Source: Bacteroidales bacterium UBA2861
GTDB lineage: Bacteria; Bacteroidota; Bacteroidia; Bacteroidales; UBA932
DNA: 64,000 nt
Assembly: GCA_002350615.1 (NCBI GenBank)
Contig: DEFD01000032.1
Location: forward strand, 1 to 64,000
Direction of reading: 5' to 3'
Numbering within the stretch: the first letter of the stretch is position 1; each line of letters begins with the position of its first letter. Positions 20,301 to 28,782 of the stretch are shown one piece after another. The translations under genes were made by a program, and so were the position numbers. The notes below the pieces were generated by a model. The model saw nothing but the letters and a program-made list of their open reading frames with translations, was not told the DNA's origin and ran no database searches.

Positions 20301-21558
20301 ATTCAATTTCGGCGGAGTAGCAGGCTATTCAGCAGTTCCGGCAAGCGACTGTTCGAACGATGCTACCTTCGCGGCGGAAAGCAAGGGTGCATATGTGCGA
20401 CTGGGCGGCGTTATCGGTTATGCAGCAAAGCCAGTGGAAAACATAATCAATTCCGGAAAACTCGATTTCAGCATCGTCCGATCCAGTGCGGGTGCTGTGA
20501 CCGACTATAAGCAGCTCGCCTCACAACTCATTATCGGCGGGGCCGTAGGGCGCGCGCAGAGCGCCGCTTCCGGATGCATCAATGAGGGCGACCTCACTCT
20601 CACAAGCACCGCGGCCGACAATCTTGCGGCCAAACTGCAGATGGGAGGATCTGTAGGATATGCAGTGTCCACCTTCTCCGGCAGCAACTCGGGCAAGGTA
20701 AGCATAGCCTCGCACAGCGGCAAGCAGGTGATTCTCGGCGGAGTCATCGGCGAAGGTGCCGCGCAGGGCCTGTCCGCAGCATGCAGCAACACGGGCGATG
20801 TTTCAGCCTCCCTGGGAACCGTGGACCAGACATGGATGGGAGGAGTTTTCGGAAGCATAGCTAAGCCGTCTTCCGGAAATGTAACTCACACGGGCCTTGT
20901 CAACAACGGGGCGCTGTCCCTTACGATAGAGAATTCGTCAAACAGCGGTTTCTACTATCTGGGAGGAGTTTCCGGCACTTCCGCACCCTCGCACGTATTC
21001 ACGAATTGCAAGAACTACGGAGACATCAGCTACACCGGGCATGCAAAAATGCGTATCGGTGGCATCAACGCCTATATGAACCAGACCGCGACGGGTTCCG
21101 TGGTGGAATGCGACATCACCGCCAACTGCACCGGAAGAAATTATTCCGAGGTGGGAGGCGTGAGCGCGTACACCGCCGCAACCAACCTGCGCGACTGGTC
21201 GTTCTCCGGAAACATCAACACTTCCGGTTCCACCGCCAAGGTTTACACTGGCGGGCTGCTCGGCAAGACCAATGGCAAATCCTCCTTCAACGGATGCCGC
21301 TTCAGCGGAAACATCAGCGGCGGAGGCAGCTACAACACTCCCGGCATTTATGTCGGAGGACTCCAGGATGACGGCTACGTCCTCAGTTTCGGCAGCGAAA
21401 GCAAATGTACGGTGGGTGCCGGAACCAAGGTGAACGGCAGCGAAATAACAGTACTGAACAATGAAATCCTCGTATCCCAGTCGTCTTGCAACAGCAACTA
21501 TACGGCTGACGAGAGTTTCACTTCAACAGGATCGCTTGATAATATCGTAATAGAATAA
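17341..21558 (+). CDS. Very large modular surface lipoprotein (fimbrillin-like, FSELxWGG module, GLUG-type solenoid)
   Basis: 1405 residues, lipobox CFGC (Cys17). Residues about 30-240 form a fimbrillin-like domain (YPYSGDYSLDG). Residues 255-370 resemble fibronectin III (SPRFIFTSLEPDSDYYIKAW). About 381-600 is one FSELPWGG module, and from about 605 to the end a GLUG-type solenoid runs with repeats such as LGGIVGYINS. It combines in one chain the parts that are split between the two minus-strand lipoproteins at 181-3558 and 3739-6609. Likely a surface binding or adhesion protein for the substrate handled by this operon; no enzyme motif is seen. It lies 3 nt before the dehydrogenase gene. Confidence 0.85.
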   Translation: MKRAVFFCLAATICFGCSDKEETMSIGAPCEHSYTVSMAGHSFSKGDRLSLLSGEYKGYLTAESTGEGVVFSGKAPKLPSKENWIAVYPYSGDYSLDGRSLQMAVPSIVVPQNGSVTGTAGIGIPKDDAVALKPVTAFLRFSLSRKDIFSLVFRSEGKKVAGTLKVTVATDGVPSVSLQEGTDAIIISEKLTPGTYCIPVVPQGYNAFTVDITAAAGKASVKKGSSMRLNPGTTIDLGTIDEDADFETIASAPELELIETTATTAAVTWSTTGFNDVWTDVSQAWSAGIYNDGACTDLRVSWHFPVELWTVYGGNTITTLEGPYSPRFIFTSLEPDSDYYIKAWPTANPSAASEPLKVHTKAAAFKTMPATATEGDVILQEDFSELPWGGDVATRSFGYSDEKRSSAPAFHAAFGENPQGSQTIGGFEHKWYLVYPGTEIGLFNTLRSAVAGTRLKDWTSISEDKSDGKVLCRPGYVKLGSSNMTGGIVTPALSCLENRAVVRLSFKAHPYRDAVNDPLTASVLVINSEEQGVSVLKNYTVKEKEDFTIGENHEWKEFSYEFMVQPDDRLVISSRREGASGSQRRLLVDDVKVELLEYKPVTKVMTILNAQDLTAFLTGIDSYEAGETVTIENDIDLSGIELPSASGFKGILDGQGHKLINWTGQGKPLFANLGTSGGEAGEGTVKNLILDSSCTLPAVVNDNFGFIAGTVQKSGVIEAVTVNADVPTLEVSTLAGTRIGMIAGVSYGLIKDCTNNASFSLVTAGADGNPYLGGIVGYINSDGKVGLSGNVNNGDISYRVNAKGKNVYIGGISAGTSTRIIAEATDSRGIIENCTNTGRISYLSTNGGSMEDNAGTSGTGNYVKAGGVVGYFEGSVLNCTNRGDVTVTVPTSETGACATGPSVGGVAGFVMHDMTGCHNYGKLMIKGTFAGGNVNNQGNGVSAEVCFGGLVGAIGPAADAEAHTLSDCHNHGELNLKGWMAYVNGTAFNFGGVAGYSAVPASDCSNDATFAAESKGAYVRLGGVIGYAAKPVENIINSGKLDFSIVRSSAGAVTDYKQLASQLIIGGAVGRAQSAASGCINEGDLTLTSTAADNLAAKLQMGGSVGYAVSTFSGSNSGKVSIASHSGKQVILGGVIGEGAAQGLSAACSNTGDVSASLGTVDQTWMGGVFGSIAKPSSGNVTHTGLVNNGALSLTIENSSNSGFYYLGGVSGTSAPSHVFTNCKNYGDISYTGHAKMRIGGINAYMNQTATGSVVECDITANCTGRNYSEVGGVSAYTAATNLRDWSFSGNINTSGSTAKVYTGGLLGKTNGKSSFNGCRFSGNISGGGSYNTPGIYVGGLQDDGYVLSFGSESKCTVGAGTKVNGSEITVLNNEILVSQSSCNSNYTADESFTSTGSLDNIVIE

Positions 21559-21561
21559 AAA

Positions 21562-22905
21562 ATGACAAGAGAAGAGAGAATCCGTTTTGCGCTTTCGATA
21601 GCTACGGATACGAAGGAGTTTATCATGGGAAGCGGTGCCTCATTGCGGGCACCGGAGGTTTTCGGGAGGTTCTTCCCGGGGGAAAAGGCCCTTCTGCTGG
21701 CCGATGTACACACTTGGCCGGCACTCGGCGAGAAAGTGTACGGCTGCTTCGCCGATTCCGGGCTTGAGGTTGACAGATATATAATAGAGGAAGAGGAGTT
21801 CCACGCCGAGTGGAAATATGTGGAGCTGGCGGACAGTCTGCTGGACTCCAATCCCGACGCCATCCTCGTATCCGTAGGATCCGGCGTCATAAACGACCTT
21901 TGCAAACTTTCATCGTCCCGTCACGGTCAGTCCTATCTGAGTCTCCCCACTGCTGCGTCGGTGGACGGCTATTCTTCTTTCGGAGCCTCCATCACCTATG
22001 AGGGAGCCAAACAGACTTTCCCCTGCCCCGCTCCGGTGGCCATAATCGCCGACATGGACGTAATTGCCTCCGCTCCCCGCGAGATGACGGCAGCCGGCTA
22101 TGCCGACCTGGCCGCAAAGGTGCCGGCCGGGGCCGAATGGATGATTTCGGACTTCGTAGGAACGGAACCCATCCATCATGACGCCTGGCATGTGCTGCAG
22201 GACGACCTCGACTCCTTCCTTTCCCGTCCCGAAGCTGTCGGAGCCGGGGATCCGGACGCCATCGCCGATATTTTCGAGGGCCTTACCCTGAGCGGCATAG
22301 CCATGCAGGCGGCCAAGTCTTCACGGCCCGCCTCCTGCTGCGACCATCTATTCAGCCATATCCTGGACATGACAGGATACCGCTACAAGGGGAAACTTGT
22401 CTCGCACGGTTTCCAGGTCGCGGTCGGCACCCTCACGATGTGCGCGGTTTTCGACAATCTTTTCAAACTCGACCTCGGCGGGCTCGACGTAGATGCGGCA
22501 GTGGCTGCATGGCCCTCGCTTGAAGAAGAGCAGAAACGCGCGCTCGAACTGTTCCATGACTTTCCCGTACCCCTTCTGGGATACAACGAAATAACAAAAA
22601 AATATGCTGACGCCACCGTGGTGCGTAAAGAGCTGGAAAAGCTGAAGGCGGAATGGCCTTCCCTGAAGCGGCGTCTCCAGGGGCAGGTTTACAGCTATGA
22701 GAAGATGCACCGTCTCCTGAAGGCCGCCGGAGCTCCGGCCGATCCCGCCGACATCGGACTCACGAGAGAGGCGCTGCGTGACATGTTCCCGCTGGTACAG
22801 TTGATGCGTTTCCGCTACAATGTGCTGGACCTCGCCAAGCGAGGAGGCTTCTACGACAAGATTGTATCACCCTTGTTTGCGAAAGGAGGGGTTTTTGAGA
22901 TATGA
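21562..22905 (+). CDS. araM: sn-Glycerol-1-phosphate dehydrogenase, AraM/EgsA family
   Basis: 447 residues, cytoplasmic. The family interconverts sn-glycerol-1-phosphate and dihydroxyacetone phosphate with NAD(P) and uses a divalent metal. Diagnostic segments are GSGVINDLCK (nucleotide loop), PTAASVDGYSS, AGYADLAAK (metal-binding Asp), then DHLFSHILDM and SHGFQVAVGT carrying the metal-binding histidines. These match the Bacillus AraM pattern well. It starts 3 nt after the 1405-residue surface protein, and its stop overlaps the start of the GlpT-like gene by 4 nt (ATGA), so enzyme and carrier are translationally coupled. In this setting a catabolic role (imported glycerol-1-phosphate to the glycolytic intermediate) is inferred; a lipid-synthetic role is the alternative. 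Confidence 0.88.
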   Translation: MTREERIRFALSIATDTKEFIMGSGASLRAPEVFGRFFPGEKALLLADVHTWPALGEKVYGCFADSGLEVDRYIIEEEEFHAEWKYVELADSLLDSNPDAILVSVGSGVINDLCKLSSSRHGQSYLSLPTAASVDGYSSFGASITYEGAKQTFPCPAPVAIIADMDVIASAPREMTAAGYADLAAKVPAGAEWMISDFVGTEPIHHDAWHVLQDDLDSFLSRPEAVGAGDPDAIADIFEGLTLSGIAMQAAKSSRPASCCDHLFSHILDMTGYRYKGKLVSHGFQVAVGTLTMCAVFDNLFKLDLGGLDVDAAVAAWPSLEEEQKRALELFHDFPVPLLGYNEITKKYADATVVRKELEKLKAEWPSLKRRLQGQVYSYEKMHRLLKAAGAPADPADIGLTREALRDMFPLVQLMRFRYNVLDLAKRGGFYDKIVSPLFAKGGVFEI

Positions 22906-24233
22906 AAAGCGGGAAGAGTTTCAAATACTGGCAGTGGAGGGTTATCATCTGCTCGATGATAGGCTACTCCGTCTTTTATTTCGTCCGCAAGAATTTCGCC
23001 TTCGCGATGCCGGCCCTCGGGCAGGAATACGGAATCACAGATACAAGTTTCGGCGTCATCCTGACGCTGGCCGGGCTCGTTTACGGAGTCTCCAAATTCC
23101 TCAACGGATTCATCGCCGACAGGGCGAACGCCCGCTGGCATCTGGTGATAGGCCTGTCCGCCTGCGTGGTGCTTAATTTCATCTTCGGCTGGAGCGCGGA
23201 ACTTTCCCATCTCATTACGGGAAAGGAGGAAGGGCCCGATTTCGTCAACGCCATGGTGGCGGTCATGGCGGTGCTGCTGATCCTCAACAACCTCTTCCAG
23301 GGAACAGGATTCGCCCCCTGCAACCGCCTGATGGTGCACTGGATACCTCCGAAGGAACTCGCCACGAAGATGTCCATCTGGAACATGTCCCACTCCATCG
23401 GAGCCGCCATAGTGTCGGTGGTATGCGGAGCCATCGTGGCTTCCATGGGATGGCGCTGGTGCTTCTGGATTCCCGCCGCGATCGGGGCAGGAGGCATCGC
23501 CTTCATCATCCTCACCCTCCGGGACACCCCTTCTTCCGTAGGACTGCCGGAACTCCCCGATACCAAAACGGAACTTGACGGCGACGATTCCGGAGAGGGC
23601 TACCGCAAATTCCTTCTCAAGAAAGTGTTCGGCAACCCTGTGGTATGGGTGGTGGCAGTGACCGCGCTTACACTTTATATAGTACGTTTCGCGGTGCTCG
23701 ACTGGGGGCCGAAGTTCCTCCAGCAGGGCGAGCAGCAGCTTTCTCCTCAGCTTGCCGGATGGACGATAGGCATTTTCGAGATCGCCGGCTGCCTTGGCAT
23801 GCTCAGCGCGGGCTGGATCACCGACCACCTCTTCAAGTCCAAGGGACAGCGGGTGTGCGTGATAGAGATGGTGCTCACAGGGCTCTGCCTTCTCGCGATT
23901 CACCTTCTGCCGGACGGCACTTCCCCGGTGGTTATGCTGGTCCTGCTGGCCCTTGCGGGCTTTTTCCTGTACGGACCGCAGGCTCTTTTCGTGGTAATCA
24001 CCGGCAATCAGGTGACAAAGAAGGTGGCCAGTGCGGCGGCGGGCTTCGTGGGATTGTTCAGCTATCTCAGCACCCTGTTCACCGGAGCCGGAGTCGGGCT
24101 GCTGTCGGACCGTTTCGGAGATGCATTCTGGAACAACCTCTTCCTCATCATGGCCTGCATCGCTGTCGCCGGAGGCCTGCTGATCGCCAGCATCTGGAAT
24201 ATCAAGGACGACGGATATATCCACGAGAGCTAG
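22902..24233 (+). CDS. glpT: GlpT-type organophosphate:phosphate antiporter (MFS, OPA family)
   Basis: 443 residues with about twelve membrane helices. Residues matching the E. coli GlpT site are visible: VFYFVRKNFAFAMP (first phosphate-binding Arg), WNMSHSIG (the translocation His), and YIVRFAVLDWGP (second phosphate-binding Arg). Characterised relatives exchange glycerol-3-phosphate, hexose-6-phosphate or phosphoglycerate for phosphate across the inner membrane. Overlap of 4 nt with the glycerol-1-phosphate dehydrogenase gene suggests that a glycerol phosphate is the cargo. It is the last gene of the susC operon before the regulator. Confidence 0.92.
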   Translation: MKSGKSFKYWQWRVIICSMIGYSVFYFVRKNFAFAMPALGQEYGITDTSFGVILTLAGLVYGVSKFLNGFIADRANARWHLVIGLSACVVLNFIFGWSAELSHLITGKEEGPDFVNAMVAVMAVLLILNNLFQGTGFAPCNRLMVHWIPPKELATKMSIWNMSHSIGAAIVSVVCGAIVASMGWRWCFWIPAAIGAGGIAFIILTLRDTPSSVGLPELPDTKTELDGDDSGEGYRKFLLKKVFGNPVVWVVAVTALTLYIVRFAVLDWGPKFLQQGEQQLSPQLAGWTIGIFEIAGCLGMLSAGWITDHLFKSKGQRVCVIEMVLTGLCLLAIHLLPDGTSPVVMLVLLALAGFFLYGPQALFVVITGNQVTKKVASAAAGFVGLFSYLSTLFTGAGVGLLSDRFGDAFWNNLFLIMACIAVAGGLLIASIWNIKDDGYIHES

Positions 24234-24284
24234 CGGAAGATATCGCTTTTTTGCTTATCTTGCACCCGGCAAAACTCCTTTTAT

Positions 24285-25337
24285 ATGCGAAACGACAAGG
24301 CGGTGACCATATTCGACGTAGCCAGGCTTGCAGGCGTGGCACGCGGCACCGTGGACCGTGTGGTTTACAAGAGGGGCGGCGTGTCCAAGAAAACGGAGGA
24401 AAAGGTTCTCGCAGCCATAAAGGAGCTCAATTACTCGGCAAACCCCATCGCCTCCCAGCTTGCATCTAAAAGACAGTTCCTGATAGCCTGCCTCATTCCT
24501 TCCGCCCGGCCCGGAGAATACTGGGCTTCTATGCAGGAAGGTTTCGAGAGCGGCGTAGCTGAAATCCGCAGCCATGCAGTGTCGCTGAAGATGTATAATT
24601 TCGATTCCGACAATCCTGATTCCTACCGGGATGCATGTGAGAGGATCCTCGGTGACAAAGTTTCAGGGGTGATTATGAACGTCGTTTTCGAAGACGCCCT
24701 GCGCGCCTTTGCCGGCAAACTTGAGAAAGCGGGGATACCCTATGCTTTCGTGGACCGCAAACTGGACGACCTGGACTACACGGTTTACTGCGGTGCGGAC
24801 CCTTTCGAAGCCGGTTATCTGGGAGCGTATCTGCTCACGCACCGCATGCAGGTCAGCCGGATCGGGATGATACGAATCCAGCGCGACCCTCGCGGACAGG
24901 CGGACCCCAACAAGCTCAGGCGCGAGGGTTTCATGCGATATCTCAAGGATTATTGCCCTGAATGCAAGGTGTTTTCCACCTTCATCCCGCCCCAGGATCC
25001 CGAGGGCACATTGCAGATCCTGGAAGAGTTCACCGCCGCCCATCCGGAAATCAGGCATTTCGTGATGGCGAACTCCAGGGTACACCTGATGCGCGATTTT
25101 CTTGTCAGGCATCCTGACCCGGAACGCAGCGTGGTGGGTTACGACGACCTGGAACGCAATCTCGCCATGGTTCAGGACGGTCTTGTGGAGTATCTCGTCA
25201 CGCGCCGCACCCCCAGGCAGGCCCACAACGCGGTGGTGGAATTTTCCAAATGTCTCATAAGCGGCTCCGCTCCGGCAAAGCGCAATCACTACATGCACAT
25301 GGACATCCTCAGCCGCTTCAATCTGAAGGATTACTGA
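24285..25337 (+). CDS. LacI-family transcriptional regulator
   Basis: 350 residues. The N-terminal helix-turn-helix and hinge helix cover about 8-65 (VTIFDVARLAGVARGTVDRVV, then LNYSANPIASQLASKR), followed by a periplasmic-binding-protein-like sensor domain (VVGYDDLERN near the end). Such proteins bind palindromic operators as dimers and respond to a small ligand. It lies 51 nt after the GlpT-like gene on the same strand and just before a strong terminator, so it may be part of the operon or have its own weak promoter. Its most likely target is the first susC promoter; the alginate locus appears to have its own GntR regulator. Confidence 0.9.
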   Translation: MRNDKAVTIFDVARLAGVARGTVDRVVYKRGGVSKKTEEKVLAAIKELNYSANPIASQLASKRQFLIACLIPSARPGEYWASMQEGFESGVAEIRSHAVSLKMYNFDSDNPDSYRDACERILGDKVSGVIMNVVFEDALRAFAGKLEKAGIPYAFVDRKLDDLDYTVYCGADPFEAGYLGAYLLTHRMQVSRIGMIRIQRDPRGQADPNKLRREGFMRYLKDYCPECKVFSTFIPPQDPEGTLQILEEFTAAHPEIRHFVMANSRVHLMRDFLVRHPDPERSVVGYDDLERNLAMVQDGLVEYLVTRRTPRQAHNAVVEFSKCLISGSAPAKRNHYMHMDILSRFNLKDY

Positions 25338-25393
25338 TCGCAAGGCTTAAAAACGGAGTCCGGCGGCAATACGTAAGTATTCGAATCGTACTG

Positions 25394-25435
25394 AGGAGAC
25401 CTGCTATTATTTGACAGGTCTCCTTGATTTTTGAC
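25394..25435 (+). terminator. Intrinsic terminator between the two SusCD loci
   Basis: A perfect 10-bp stem (AGGAGACCTG at 25394-25403, CAGGTCTCCT at 25415-25424) with an 11-nt loop is followed by TGATTTTTG. It lies 57 nt after the LacI-type gene and separates the first locus from the alginate locus. Confidence 0.8.
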
Positions 25436-25512
25436 CTGTTTCTGGGGAGGCCGTCCTGGCGGGATTGCCTCCGGGCCCGGATGTTCACACGATGCGCAAA
25501 GTTTCCAATTTA

Positions 25513-25543
25513 TTTGTTTTTATAAGGAATGTTCCTATATTTG
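25513..25543 (+). promoter_or_regulatory. Bacteroidota-type promoter for the alginate susC operon
   Basis: TTTG (25513-25516) and TATATTTG (25536-25543) are 19 nt apart. The following 40 nt contain two palindromic operator-like sites, and the ATG is at 25612. Confidence 0.8.
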
Positions 25544-25551
25544 CATTTATA

Positions 25552-25583
25552 AAATTGGTTGACCAGTTTGGACGACCAATTTA
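25552..25583. promoter_or_regulatory. Double operator, probable FadR/GntR-type binding sites
   Basis: Two overlapping palindromes follow the -7 box: TGGTTGACCA (25556-25565, flanked by AAAT and GTTT) and TGGACGACCA (25569-25578, flanked by AATTT). Their centres are 13 bp apart. The first is matched over 15 of 17 positions by the site at 45006-45022. The TGGTn(2-3)ACCA form is typical of FadR-subfamily GntR repressors, and such a gene lies at 46161. The position over or just after the transcription start suggests repression. Confidence 0.7.
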
Positions 25584-25611
25584 CAAAACGCTGATAACCA
25601 ATTAAAACTGT

Positions 25612-28600
25612 ATGTCAATAGCAAAGATTTTGAAATGCAGTCTTGTCTGCCTGATTATTCTGGCGACAGGATTCATGCATTCTGCTTCGGCACAGCAGCG
25701 CAGCGTCACGGGAGTCGTATCCGACGACCAGGGACCGCTGGCGGGCGTGACCGTAATGCTCAAAGGCACAAGCACCGGCACCACCACCGACATGGACGGC
25801 AAGTACTCCATAATGGCAGGACCGGACGACGTGCTTGTATTTTCAAGCCTCGGGTACGAAAGCCAGGAAATCAAGCCTGGCCAGACAGGCCGGGTCAACG
25901 CGGTGTTAAGCCCGGAAGCGGTGCTTCTGGACGATGTCGTGGTGGTGGGCTACGGTACCCAGGCGAAATCCCATCTTACCGGATCCATCTCCAAACTCGG
26001 GGGTGAAGCGCTCCTGGACAAGCCGGTCTCCGACGTAACCACGGCCCTGCAGGGACAGATCGCCGGTCTCAGCGTAAGCAATACCACCTCCGAGGTGGGT
26101 GTAACCCCGGTGATCCGGGTCAGGGGTACCGGGTCGATTTCCGCCGACAGCACTCCCCTCGTGGTCGTGGACGGATTCCCCGTCCCCGAGGGTCTTTCCA
26201 TGGTAAACGCTTCCGACATCCGTTCAATAGAGATACTGAAAGATGCGGCCTCCGCCGCAATCTACGGTTCCAGGGCCGCCAACGGCGTAATCATGATCAC
26301 CACCAAATCCGGCGACGCATCCAAACCGCAGTATCAGGTAAAGGCCTATCAGGGAGTCAAATACGCATATCAGCTCCATGACCTGCTCACCGCCACCGAA
26401 TACTACAAGCTTCAGCTTTACGAAGAATCGGTGGGCGGCCCCAGCGCCCTCAAGCAAGACCGCGCCGCTGCCTGGATAGAAAAGAATCTGGGCAGCACCG
26501 ACTGGCAGAGGGAGGCCCTTCGCGACTTCACCGGAATCACCAACGTCCAGTTCTCCGTGTCTTCCGGCACCAAGAACGCGAAGCATTATACATCAGCCTC
26601 TTACACGAAGGACCAGGGTCTCATGCTGCAGAACGAGGTACAGAAACTCCAGTTCCGCACCCGCATGGATATGGATCTCGGCGCAAGGGTAAAATTCGGA
26701 TACAACCTTTCCGGAACCTATTCTAAATCCTCGAGGCCGTACAACAACTTCATGGATTACTACCGTACGCCTTCCTTCCTGCCGGTGAAGCACAATGCAT
26801 GGTCCACCGAGTTCACGGGAGGCTACAGCGGATACGCCAGGGGAAGCCACTTCACCCAGATTTCCACTCCCTCAGGCCCTCTGGACGACCTCGGCAACCC
26901 CACATGGGACACCAAGGTGAGTCCTTTCAGCTCCGCCAACAACAACCCCAAGTGCGTACTCGCCAACACCGAGCGCTGGGGCGAATCCATGGCGGGCCTC
27001 GCAAACGCATATATCGAGATCACCCTCGCCAAGGGCCTGACCTTCAAGTCCTCGAACGGTCTCAACGTGCGTTTCTCCCCTTCCTACCAGTACGCCAACG
27101 CCAATGCCACGAAGGACGACACGCCCAGCGCCGCCTACTATCGCAGCACGCTGTACGTGGACCTTCTCACCGAGAACACCCTCAACTGGCATCTGGATTT
27201 CGGGAAGCATAAACTCGACCTTCTCGCAGGCTATACCGCCGAGAAGACAAGGGTACAGAGGGTTTCGCTCGAAGCCACCGGGTTCCCCACCGACGACATC
27301 CACACCCTGAATGCCGCCACCATCTTCGAACTTGCCTCCAGCAACAACGGCAACAACGCCGGCACCGGCACATTCCGCTATCCGGACAAGATCCTGGAAT
27401 CCGGTCTCGCCCGTGCCACGTACAGCTTTGCGGACAAGTACCTGCTTTCGGCTTCAGTGCGTCTGGACCGTTCCTCGCTTTTCCTCGGTGACAACGTAAA
27501 CGCCTGGTTCCCTTCGGTTTCCGTGGGCTGGCGCGTTTCCGAAGAGCCTTGGATGAAGAAGCAGAGCGTGGTCAACAACCTAAAGCTGCGCGCCTCCTAC
27601 GGCGTCACCGGCAACAACAACGTAAACTATTTCTCAGCCCTCGAGGTACTCGGCAACGCCAATTATGCCACCGGTACGGGCAACGGCAGCCTTGTGAGCG
27701 GCGCGGCCAGCACGTCGTCCACCCTTGCCAACCCGGACATCACATGGGAACAGACGGACGAAGTGAACGCAGGCCTCGACCTAGGACTTTTGCGCGGCAG
27801 GATTTCCCTGACGCTCGACACCTATTATTCCATTACGCGCGCGCTTCTCTTCGAGCAGCCCACCCAGTCCTTCACCGGATTCAGCCATTACTGGAACAAT
27901 ATCGGCAAGGTACGCAACTCGGGTGTTGAAATACAGCTCAATACAGTGAACTTCACCAGGAACCATTTCACCTGGACGACGGATCTCAACTTCTCGCTCA
28001 CCCGCAACAAGCTTCTTGAAATCGGCGGCGAGAGGCAGAACATCACTCCGGGAGAAAGGTCGGAGAACTATATTGCAAGGGTCGGTGATCCACTCATCCA
28101 GTACTATGGTTTCAAGACGGACGGCATTTGGAACACCACCGAGGAAATCAACGCCAATCCCCACTTTGCAAGCGATGTCCCCGGCGGCGTGCGCATAATG
28201 GACACCAACCATGACGGAGTTCTCAACGACGACGACCGCGTGGCCCTCGGCAACCCCTACCCCGATTTCAGCTACGGCATGACCAACACTTTCAACTGGA
28301 AGAACTGGGATCTATCCTTCCTCATCCAGGGAGTGCAGGGAGTTACCGTGTTCAACGGCGACGTCTATTACAACGAGACCTTCAAGTACAATGCGGCCTA
28401 CATGAAGACCCGCTGGGTCAGCGATTCGCATCACGGCGACGGCAGGACGCCCTACAGTCCCAAGACCGGTTTCAACTTCCTGCTCACGGACTATCCCCTT
28501 CAGGATGCATCCTACGTGTGCCTGCGCAACGCCACCATCGGCTACACTTTCAGCAAGGACCTGCTGCGCCGCAGCTTCGTAAAGGGTCTGAGACTCTATA

Positions 28601-28770
28601 TCGCAGGCAACAACCTGTTCTATCTCTGGTCCAAGGACTACAGGGGAATCAACCCTGAATCCAGGATGACCAGCGGACTTTATTCCTCGCCGATGATTTC
28701 CGGCTACCAGAGAGGCGGTTTCCCGCTCACCAGCACGGTTACATTCGGTGTAGATGTCAAATTCAAATAG
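25612..28770 (+). CDS. SusC/RagA-family TonB-dependent transporter, alginate locus
   Basis: 1052 residues. Signal peptide 1-28 (ending SASAQQ), carboxypeptidase-regulatory-like domain (SVTGVVSDDQGPLAGVTV), TonB-box-like VVVGYGTQAK, plug with VDGFPVPEG and IEILKDAASAAIYGSRAANG, then the barrel ending FGVDVKFK. It should import oligo-alginate across the outer membrane, inferred from the PL6, PL17, KdgF, carrier and reductase genes that follow in the same direction. It is the first gene after a strong promoter and double operator, with susD 12 nt downstream. Confidence 0.95.
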   Translation: MSIAKILKCSLVCLIILATGFMHSASAQQRSVTGVVSDDQGPLAGVTVMLKGTSTGTTTDMDGKYSIMAGPDDVLVFSSLGYESQEIKPGQTGRVNAVLSPEAVLLDDVVVVGYGTQAKSHLTGSISKLGGEALLDKPVSDVTTALQGQIAGLSVSNTTSEVGVTPVIRVRGTGSISADSTPLVVVDGFPVPEGLSMVNASDIRSIEILKDAASAAIYGSRAANGVIMITTKSGDASKPQYQVKAYQGVKYAYQLHDLLTATEYYKLQLYEESVGGPSALKQDRAAAWIEKNLGSTDWQREALRDFTGITNVQFSVSSGTKNAKHYTSASYTKDQGLMLQNEVQKLQFRTRMDMDLGARVKFGYNLSGTYSKSSRPYNNFMDYYRTPSFLPVKHNAWSTEFTGGYSGYARGSHFTQISTPSGPLDDLGNPTWDTKVSPFSSANNNPKCVLANTERWGESMAGLANAYIEITLAKGLTFKSSNGLNVRFSPSYQYANANATKDDTPSAAYYRSTLYVDLLTENTLNWHLDFGKHKLDLLAGYTAEKTRVQRVSLEATGFPTDDIHTLNAATIFELASSNNGNNAGTGTFRYPDKILESGLARATYSFADKYLLSASVRLDRSSLFLGDNVNAWFPSVSVGWRVSEEPWMKKQSVVNNLKLRASYGVTGNNNVNYFSALEVLGNANYATGTGNGSLVSGAASTSSTLANPDITWEQTDEVNAGLDLGLLRGRISLTLDTYYSITRALLFEQPTQSFTGFSHYWNNIGKVRNSGVEIQLNTVNFTRNHFTWTTDLNFSLTRNKLLEIGGERQNITPGERSENYIARVGDPLIQYYGFKTDGIWNTTEEINANPHFASDVPGGVRIMDTNHDGVLNDDDRVALGNPYPDFSYGMTNTFNWKNWDLSFLIQGVQGVTVFNGDVYYNETFKYNAAYMKTRWVSDSHHGDGRTPYSPKTGFNFLLTDYPLQDASYVCLRNATIGYTFSKDLLRRSFVKGLRLYIAGNNLFYLWSKDYRGINPESRMTSGLYSSPMISGYQRGGFPLTSTVTFGVDVKFK

Positions 28771-28782
28771 GAGGACGACGGC

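Noticed and set aside
14400..21400. Possible CRISPR or tandem DNA repeats
   Set aside because: The repetition is at the protein level (GLUG-type GGxxGY units) with varied codons and spacing, not a DNA array.
22851..24224. A 457-codon minus-strand frame rich in His, Glu and Arg
   Set aside because: It mirrors the GlpT-type carrier, which has conserved transport residues and membrane helices; the composition is that of an antisense reading of hydrophobic codons.
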